From: Thermoplasmatales archaeon
GTDB lineage: Archaea; Thermoplasmatota; Thermoplasmata; Methanomassiliicoccales; Methanomethylophilaceae
Assembly: GCA_012522645.1 (NCBI GenBank)
Contig: JAAYKC010000026.1
Location: forward strand, 1-9,130
Length of the DNA: 9,130 nt
Direction of reading: 5' to 3'
Part shown: positions 4,490 to 9,130 of the stretch, piece by piece
How the letters are laid out: each line of letters begins with the position of its first letter
How positions within the stretch are numbered: position 1 is the first letter of the stretch
Program-made: the position numbers and the translations under genes
Notes under the pieces: model-generated
Databases searched by the model: none
Told to the model about the DNA's origin: nothing
Seen by the model: only the letters and a program-made list of their open reading frames with translations

Positions 4490-5671
4490 ATGGTTATTTT
4501 CCTTCCGTTCCCGGGGTACAGGCCTGCTTTGAAGAATGGCGAGAAGATCGATGACAGAATATCCCCGCCCTATGATGTAATAGATAAAGACTATCTGAAC
4601 AGGCTGCAGAGCCTTCCCCGCAACGTGACCCGTCTGACCCTCATGCCGGAGAACGGACGCTACGGGAAATCCAGGAAGGAATTGGACTCCTGGATAGATG
4701 ACGGCTCATTGGCACAGGATCCCGATTCATTCTACTTCTACAGGCAGACCTTCTCTGATAACGGGAATATTAAGACCCGTACAGGAATAGTTGGAATACT
4801 TAAAACGGAAAATTATTCTGAAGGGAATATAATTCCCCACGAGGAAACATTCTCGAAGGTGAAGGACGACCGCCTGAATCTGCTCAGGGACATGGAGACG
4901 CACCTCGAATCCATATTCGGGATATACGACGGGCTGTCCCCTGCGCTCAATGAGAGGATATCAGAGAATGTCATCCTCATCTATTCCTATAAGGATGATT
5001 CGGAAGTGCTTCACCAGTACTACCGCATATCCGATCCCATGATCATGGCCGATATCTCGGACGAGATGGAGTGCCAGAAGATGCTCATCGCCGACGGGCA
5101 CCACCGCTACGAGACTGCTCTGAACTACTCCGAGGAGAATCCTGATGATGAGATGAAGGGCTTTGTACTGGCCACGATGGTGGCCGGCAACGACGACGGA
5201 CTGGTGAGATGGCCGACACACAGGCTGATACGCGGGAACGATATATCAGAGAAGAACGCCATCAGGGGCATCTCCGGGAAGATGGATCTCACAGAAGCAG
5301 ACGGCATTCAGGACCTGAGATCGAAACTGAAGGACCACACCTTCGGCATATTATTCAAATCAGGAAAATGCTATCTGGCGGATCATAAAGGCGAAGGGCT
5401 TTGGAACCTCGACACCTACGTGGCACAGGAGCTCGTGATGAAAGGGGTCTACAAAAGCGATGACGGCAAGGCCGACATCGCTTATGATGCCGAGTTCGGT
5501 TCCGCGGTCAAAAAAGTGGAGAACGGAGAGTATGATGCCGTTCTGCTGTTCAACGAACCGGGCCTTGACACCATCTGGAACCTCTCTCTGGCAGGCAAGA
5601 GGATGCCTAAGAAGACCACTTTCTTCTTCCCTAAGATATGGTCCGGGTGGGTATTCTACAAGATGGGATGA
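4490..5671 (+). CDS. DUF1015-family conserved protein
   Basis: The 393-residue protein carries the hallmark segments of DUF1015 proteins: an N-terminal FPGYRP (7-12), PPYDVI (26-31), HEETFSKVKDDR (117-128), the diagnostic ADGHHRYETAL (201-211) and WPTHRLI (241-247). Length is close to the usual size of about 400. The family is widespread in anaerobic bacteria and archaea; I know no established biochemical role that I could assign here. It is soluble by appearance, with no signal peptide or membrane segment. The ATG at 4490 is preferred over a GTG at 4484 because it directly gives the MVIFLPFPGYRP N-terminus and fits the TATA spacing. Neighbours are hypE upstream and tRNA-Thr (opposite strand) downstream, which give no functional hint. 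The stop is TGA. Confidence 0.9.
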   Translation: MVIFLPFPGYRPALKNGEKIDDRISPPYDVIDKDYLNRLQSLPRNVTRLTLMPENGRYGKSRKELDSWIDDGSLAQDPDSFYFYRQTFSDNGNIKTRTGIVGILKTENYSEGNIIPHEETFSKVKDDRLNLLRDMETHLESIFGIYDGLSPALNERISENVILIYSYKDDSEVLHQYYRISDPMIMADISDEMECQKMLIADGHHRYETALNYSEENPDDEMKGFVLATMVAGNDDGLVRWPTHRLIRGNDISEKNAIRGISGKMDLTEADGIQDLRSKLKDHTFGILFKSGKCYLADHKGEGLWNLDTYVAQELVMKGVYKSDDGKADIAYDAEFGSAVKKVENGEYDAVLLFNEPGLDTIWNLSLAGKRMPKKTTFFFPKIWSGWVFYKMG

Positions 5672-5722
5672 AGCGCAAGGCCTGTTCCGCAGGGCTCTCA
5701 TGCCGACCGCTTGAGTCAGGAC

Positions 5723-5753
5723 GCACATCATGGATGCACACATTCTGATGTGC
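5723..5753. repeat. 8-bp perfect inverted repeat after the DUF1015 gene
   Basis: GCACATCA (5723-5730) and TGATGTGC (5746-5753) are perfect complements separated by 15 bases. They sit between the converging ends of the DUF1015 gene and tRNA-Thr. No T run follows on either side, so it is not a classical terminator; it may be a 3' untranslated hairpin. Confidence 0.4.
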
Positions 5754-5828
5754 CAGCATCGCAATGTTGTATCAACGCCTTGTGAAAGAGGTCACAGATT
5801 GAACTGAGACGCAGAACCGAATGAGAAG

Positions 5829-5903
5829 TGGAGCCGCTGGGGGGAATTGAACCCTCGACCTACGCCTTACCAAGGCGTCGCTATACCCCTTAGCCACAGC
5901 GGC
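5829..5903 (-). tRNA. tRNA-Thr (anticodon GGT)
   Basis: The - strand folds as a cloverleaf. The acceptor is GCCGCTG/CAGCGGC (seven Watson-Crick pairs), and the D stem is GCTA/TAGC. The anticodon stem is ACGCC/GGCGT with loop TTGGTAA, giving anticodon GGT. The variable loop has five bases. The T arm is GAGGG-TTCAATT-CCCCC with one A-C mismatch at its second pair. The discriminator is T, and CCA is encoded (5829-5831). It reads ACC/ACU threonine codons. No intron is seen. Confidence 0.95.
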
Positions 5904-5929
5904 CTCTGGCGGTCTAATAAGGCACATAT

Positions 5930-5937
5930 TGATAAAG
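5930..5937 (-). promoter_or_regulatory. TATA-like box of tRNA-Thr
   Basis: CTTTATCA on the - strand lies about 27-34 bases upstream of the mature tRNA 5' end, consistent with initiation a few bases before the mature end and trimming by RNase P. It faces away from the rqcH promoter. Confidence 0.45.
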
Positions 5938-5960
5938 GTTTCTTCCTGGGGAGTCCGGAT

Positions 5961-5970
5961 AAGTTTATTT
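5961..5970 (+). promoter_or_regulatory. TATA-like box of rqcH
   Basis: AAGTTTATTT lies 17-26 bases before the first ATG (5987) and 23-32 before the second (5993). There is no Shine-Dalgarno sequence before either, so a leaderless transcript is likely. Confidence 0.45.
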
Positions 5971-5986
5971 CGATGACCCGCTATAG

Positions 5987-7939
5987 ATGCGCATGAAGAA
6001 AGAGATGAGCTCCTTCGATGTCCGGGCCCTGGCAGCCGAGATGTCAACACTGGAAGGCGCCCATATGGACAAGATATTCCAGTGGGGATCAGGCAATGTC
6101 CTCTTCAGGATCAACGTATCCGGAGAAGGGAAGAAGGAGCTGTTCTTCAATGACAGGAAATGGATCTACATGCCGGCAGATAAGCCGGATACTCCGATCA
6201 ACCCTCTGGGCTTCGCGACCTATCTGCGGAAGTACCTCAACAACGCCCTGATCGGCAAGACCGTCCAGGCCGGTTTCGACCGGGTCATAATCATGGACGT
6301 GATGAAGACCGATTCCGATTACAAGCTCATATTCGAGATGTTCGGCGGCGGCAATATCCTGCTGGTCCTTGACGGGAAGATTATGAACTGCCTGATCCAC
6401 AAGACCATGAGGGACCGCAGTGTCAGGCCCGGGGAAGAGTATGTGATGCCCAAGCCCCGGTTCGATCCCGCATCTTCTTCCTATGAGGACTTCGCAGAGA
6501 TAATCTCCAAATCCACCTCGGACCTGGTAAGGACCCTGGCAACAGGGGCCAATCTCGGAGGGCAGTATGCGGAGGAGGTCTGTGCCAGGATAGGTGTTCC
6601 TAAGGATACCCCCTCCGGAGACGTAACAGAGGATGTGCTCGCCCGGGCCTACAGCAGCATGCGGGACCTTGTGGATGCCGTGGCAGCATCACCGGAGCCC
6701 GCTGTCTACTATGAGAACGGAACGGCTGTCGACTTCGCCCCGGTCCCGCTCGAGATATACAAGGATCTGGAATCGGAGAGGTTCGGCACCCTGTCTCAGG
6801 CCATGGATGCGTACATGGCATCCCTGGCGGAGAGCGAGGTGGAGACTTATGTCGATCCGGAGATAGAGAGGATACGCAGAAGAGGGGAGAGACAGCGGGA
6901 GACCATAGAGGGCTATCGTTCAGAGGCCGAGGAGCTCAAAAGGAAGGCTGACGCCATCTACACTGAGTACGGGAAGGTGGATGAGCTGCTGAAGGTCCTG
7001 GGGGAGCAGTCTGCGATCATCAGCTGGGATAAGCTGAAGGCGGGAGCCATGAAGATCCCGTATGTCATCGGCATAGACCCTTCGAAGGACCTTGTCACCG
7101 CCGAGGTGGGAGGGCACTCAGTCACACTGAACTACACCAAGAACATAGACGCCAACGCTTCCGATATCTATCAGAAGAGCAAGGACCTGAGCGATAAGGC
7201 GAAAAGGGCCGATGATGCCCTCAGGGAGACTTTGGATGCTCTTGAGAAGAAGGAGAAGGGCCTGATGAAGGAGAAGCGGAAGATGGCCTCCAGAGTACAG
7301 CCCACCAAGCAATTCTGGTTTGAAAGATACAAGTGGTTCATCACCACCGGCGGCAATCTCGTAATAGCGGGGAGGAACGCCCACACCAACGACGGGATAG
7401 TGAAGAAGCACCTGAAGGACAATGACGTCTATGCTCATGCGGATGTCCACGGTGCGCCGTCCGTCGTGCTCAAGGACGGAAGGAGCGCCTCCGAGACCGA
7501 CCTCAGGGAGGCCTGTATGTTCGCCATCACGCAATCAAAAGGGTGGGTGTCCGCCGTGGGAGAGGGGAACGCATACTGGGTCTTCCCGGATCAGGTGAGC
7601 AAGACCCCCGAGGCGGGAGAATTCGTTCCCCGCGGCGCATTCATCATCCGCGGCAAGAGGAACTACGAGTACCATATCCCTCTGAGGATGGCCGTGGGAG
7701 AGATCACATACATGAACGAGAGGAAGGTCATGTGCGCCCCCGTGGAGTGCATCAAGAACAGGTCCTCCAAATACTTCATAATCGAGCCGGGCCGCGGCAA
7801 GGCAGGCAAGACTGCTGCTCAGATGGCCAGGGAACTCTCCGTTCCGGAGGAGGAGGTCTCGCGGATAATGCCGCCGGGGGATTCGCAGATCGTATCGAGA
7901 ATATGGCATGAGGAACCGGAGGAACAGGCTGAGAATTGA
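5987..7939 (+). CDS. rqcH: RqcH / Rqc2-family (NFACT) ribosome quality control protein
   Basis: The 650-residue protein has the full NFACT layout. The NFACT-N domain begins SSFDVRALAAEM (8-19), and an invariant-type Asp-Arg pair lies at 98-99 (GFDRV). Two charged helical, probably coiled-coil segments lie at about 290-335 and 394-436. An NFACT-R domain begins ERYKWF (446-451) and continues with GGNLVIAGRNAHTND (455-469) and DVYAHADVHGAPSVVLK (480-496). Family members bind 60S/50S subunits holding a stalled peptidyl-tRNA and recruit tRNA to add C-terminal tails (Ala tails in bacteria, CAT tails in yeast). Archaeal members are inferred to act similarly. The DR pair needed for tailing in bacterial and yeast homologues appears present. 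The start could be 5987, 5993 or 6005; all precede the conserved N-terminus, and the promoter spacing favours 5987 or 5993. It is transcribed alone, divergently from tRNA-Thr. The stop is TGA. Confidence 0.93.
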   Translation: MRMKKEMSSFDVRALAAEMSTLEGAHMDKIFQWGSGNVLFRINVSGEGKKELFFNDRKWIYMPADKPDTPINPLGFATYLRKYLNNALIGKTVQAGFDRVIIMDVMKTDSDYKLIFEMFGGGNILLVLDGKIMNCLIHKTMRDRSVRPGEEYVMPKPRFDPASSSYEDFAEIISKSTSDLVRTLATGANLGGQYAEEVCARIGVPKDTPSGDVTEDVLARAYSSMRDLVDAVAASPEPAVYYENGTAVDFAPVPLEIYKDLESERFGTLSQAMDAYMASLAESEVETYVDPEIERIRRRGERQRETIEGYRSEAEELKRKADAIYTEYGKVDELLKVLGEQSAIISWDKLKAGAMKIPYVIGIDPSKDLVTAEVGGHSVTLNYTKNIDANASDIYQKSKDLSDKAKRADDALRETLDALEKKEKGLMKEKRKMASRVQPTKQFWFERYKWFITTGGNLVIAGRNAHTNDGIVKKHLKDNDVYAHADVHGAPSVVLKDGRSASETDLREACMFAITQSKGWVSAVGEGNAYWVFPDQVSKTPEAGEFVPRGAFIIRGKRNYEYHIPLRMAVGEITYMNERKVMCAPVECIKNRSSKYFIIEPGRGKAGKTAAQMARELSVPEEEVSRIMPPGDSQIVSRIWHEEPEEQAEN

Positions 7940-8000
7940 GAGGAACCTCAAGCGACAGCCATTTGGAAGACCTTTGTATCAGGTCCGGGAAAAAATGCCG

Positions 8001-8010
8001 TTTTAAATAA
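8001..8010 (+). promoter_or_regulatory. TATA-like box of the zinc-ribbon membrane protein gene
   Basis: TTTTAAATAA lies 30-39 bases before the TTG at 8040. Transcription would start near 8030-8035, leaving at most a very short leader that may contain the GGTGA at 8031-8035. Confidence 0.45.
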
Positions 8011-8039
8011 CGATACTGCCCTTTCCCTTAGGTGATACA

Positions 8040-8447
8040 TTGAACTGTACGAATTGCGGCGCCGTAAATCCTGATGGCGCAAGATTTTGCGGATCATGCG
8101 GAAATACCATAACATACTCAGAGAGCGTGCCTGAATTGACGAATGACAGCAGGAACATTCCATCCGAGCCGGAGAAGAATGTTGGTCTCGGAATCGTATT
8201 CTCAGCATTATTCGCAGGATTTGGACATCTTTATGCAGAAAAAATGGGCAGAGGAATAGTTTTTGCTTTCATATACGGCCTTCTGATAAGCATGGTCATA
8301 GACCTTTACTTATGGGATTTCTATTCAGATCTTGTAGCACCGGCACTGATTGCGCTGGTCGTATGGATCATAGCATTGTATGATACGAGGGATACGATCA
8401 GAAAATACAACTCTGCCCTGCGTATGAACGGCAGCCCGCCATGGTGA
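8040..8447 (+). CDS. Small zinc-ribbon membrane protein
   Basis: The 135-residue protein starts with a zinc ribbon, CTNC-X10-CGSC (C3, C6, C17, C20). A polar linker (about 22-46) follows, then three predicted membrane helices (about 48-64, 71-89, 97-114) and a short basic tail. The AGFGHLYAEKMGRGI stretch (59-73) resembles the glycine-rich hairpin of TM2-like membrane domains, and YDTRDTIRKYN near the end is similar to tails seen in such zinc-ribbon/TM proteins. The start codon is TTG, chosen because it places the first zinc-ribbon cysteine at residue 3, as is usual, and because GGTGA and a TATA-like box precede it at fair spacing. The ribbon probably faces the cytoplasm. The sequence is somewhat more AT-rich than rqcH. 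No specific function can be assigned, and the neighbours give no clue. The stop is TGA. Confidence 0.8.
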   Translation: MNCTNCGAVNPDGARFCGSCGNTITYSESVPELTNDSRNIPSEPEKNVGLGIVFSALFAGFGHLYAEKMGRGIVFAFIYGLLISMVIDLYLWDFYSDLVAPALIALVVWIIALYDTRDTIRKYNSALRMNGSPPW

Positions 8448-8814
8448 AACAGGACCGTATGAACAGCCCGGCAGCAGTTTTGAATTCGCCCTGCAGCATG
8501 TATGATCTTTGGAACGACTGCCTTCAGCTCCCAATCGCTTATCAGTGATCCTCCTCAAGGGGCCCGCAGTGATTTCCAACGCTTCGGTCTCACGTTCTTT
8601 GAGAAGCAGTTCCTTCTCTTTGATTCTGAGCAATCTGTCACAGAACTATGTATCGGCAATCGTGAACCTGCTCATTTGAACACCGCTTTGACTGTGTCCC
8701 GGATGCGATTTATGGGTGCACATGCGAAAGAGTGTGTATCAGATCGTACCTTTGCAGACAAGATGCCCCTTACGGATCAAGAGACAGGAACTTTGATTCA
8801 TGGTAGAAGGGTAG
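8448..8814. other. 367-base region without a convincing gene
   Basis: A + strand frame from 8502 runs on through the antisense of tRNA-Arg(GCG) and is therefore not credible as a gene. On the - strand, roughly 8633 down to 8500 encodes a protein-like stretch, RLLRIKEKELLLKERETEALEI and onward. It is preceded by an in-frame TAG (8646-8648), starts only at a TTG, and loses protein character before running into the zinc-ribbon gene. It may be debris of a former gene. No repeats or RNA genes were recognised. Confidence 0.3.
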
Positions 8815-8888
8815 TGCCCGCGCCGGAATTCGAATCCGGGTCAAGAGATCCGCAATCTCTCAGGATATCCTGGCTACCCTACGCGGGC
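8815..8888 (-). tRNA. tRNA-Arg (anticodon GCG), CCA not encoded
   Basis: The - strand folds as a cloverleaf. The acceptor is GCCCGCG/CGCGGGC (seven pairs), and the D arm is GGG...TCC with a GG-containing loop. The anticodon stem is AGAGA/TCTCT with loop TTGCGGA, giving anticodon GCG (8851-8853). The variable loop has four bases, and the T arm is CCGGA-TTCGAAT-TCCGG. Discriminator A is followed by CTA rather than CCA, so CCA must be added after transcription. The gene lies 22 bases downstream of rps17e on the same strand and is probably co-transcribed with it. It reads CGC/CGU arginine codons. Confidence 0.95.
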
Positions 8889-8910
8889 TCTTTCCGGAGC
8901 AGGTCCGGGA

Positions 8911-9102
8911 TCAAACCTCAGCGCGAGCCGCGTAACGGGTTATGTAGCCGGCGATGCGGTTCCTCATCTTGGTTGTGGATACATCGCTGAGCTTTGAGAC
9001 CATCTCTTTGTTGTTCTCGAAGTCGACATTGAACGCCTTCGGGTACTTGCTGTAGAGCTCAAGGGAAACTCTTTTGATGTATGTGGGTCTAATTCTTCCC
9101 AT
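8911..9102 (-). CDS. rps17e: 30S ribosomal protein S17e
   Basis: The 63-residue protein begins MGRIRPTYIKRVSLELYSKY, the conserved start of archaeal S17e, and continues FNVDFENNKEMV and MRNRIAGYITRY, both family signatures. Length is normal for the archaeal form. It is a small helical component of the archaeal/eukaryotic small ribosomal subunit with no bacterial homologue, so it also identifies the domain of the organism. The ATG (9100-9102) is preceded on the - strand by GGTGAGG (complement of 9107-9113), a reasonable Shine-Dalgarno. The 28 bases beyond the start, to the window edge, carry no feature that I can name. tRNA-Arg(GCG) follows 22 bases downstream and may share the transcript. The stop is TGA. 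Confidence 0.97.
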   Translation of the reverse strand: MGRIRPTYIKRVSLELYSKYPKAFNVDFENNKEMVSKLSDVSTTKMRNRIAGYITRYAARAEV

Positions 9103-9130
9103 TAATCCTCACCGATTATGCGGGATTAAG

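Noticed and set aside
3673..4491. Long - strand open frame (272 codons) opposite hypE
   Set aside because: It is the complement of a strongly conserved hypE gene; the product is Ser/Pro/Ile-rich low-complexity sequence typical of a shadow frame.
8502..8990. Open frame on the + strand of 162 codons
   Set aside because: It runs antisense through tRNA-Arg(GCG) and into rps17e, has no ribosome site, and its product looks like random translation of structured RNA.

Overview
The window comes from an archaeon. Supporting signs are a complete ribosomal protein S17e (an archaeal/eukaryotic family), an archaeal-type RqcH/Rqc2 protein, TATA-like boxes about 25 bases before starts and tRNA 5' ends, and several apparently leaderless genes. 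The moderate G+C content, HypE, and the complete absence of TAG among ten visible stop codons (nine TGA, one TAA) would fit an anaerobic, hydrogen-metabolising Thermoplasmata member such as the Methanomassiliicoccales. That assignment is inference; no marker in the window proves it.

Left part (1-2960). The 3' end of an unrecognised + strand gene stops at 170. About 375 bases without a convincing gene follow, holding several perfect hairpins. An HxlR-family regulator (547-885, -) lies divergently from a compact three-gene + strand cassette: a 76-residue Cys/Gly/Ser-rich peptide with 15-residue repeats (1064-1294), a radical SAM/SPASM peptide-maturase-like enzyme (1291-2373), and a nitroreductase-family flavoprotein (2370-2960). 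Both gene junctions are 4-base ATGA overlaps. This looks like a biosynthetic operon for a ribosomally made, post-translationally modified peptide (RiPP). It is the most interesting content of the window. Inverted repeats at both divergent promoters are candidate operators.

Middle and right part (2961-9130). This is housekeeping chromosome in which tRNA genes on the - strand alternate with + strand protein genes: tRNA-Arg(TCG), hypE (nickel-iron hydrogenase maturation), a DUF1015-family protein, tRNA-Thr(GGT), rqcH (ribosome-associated quality control), a small zinc-ribbon membrane protein, then tRNA-Arg(GCG) directly downstream of rps17e, both on the - strand. tRNA-Arg(TCG)/hypE and tRNA-Thr/rqcH are divergent pairs, each with recognisable back-to-back TATA elements. 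A stretch of about 370 bases (8448-8814) holds no convincing gene and may contain gene debris.

Functionally, the peptide cassette is self-contained: regulator, substrate, radical SAM modifier and flavin oxidoreductase. No exporter or protease gene is visible beside it. The other genes are unrelated and probably transcribed singly.
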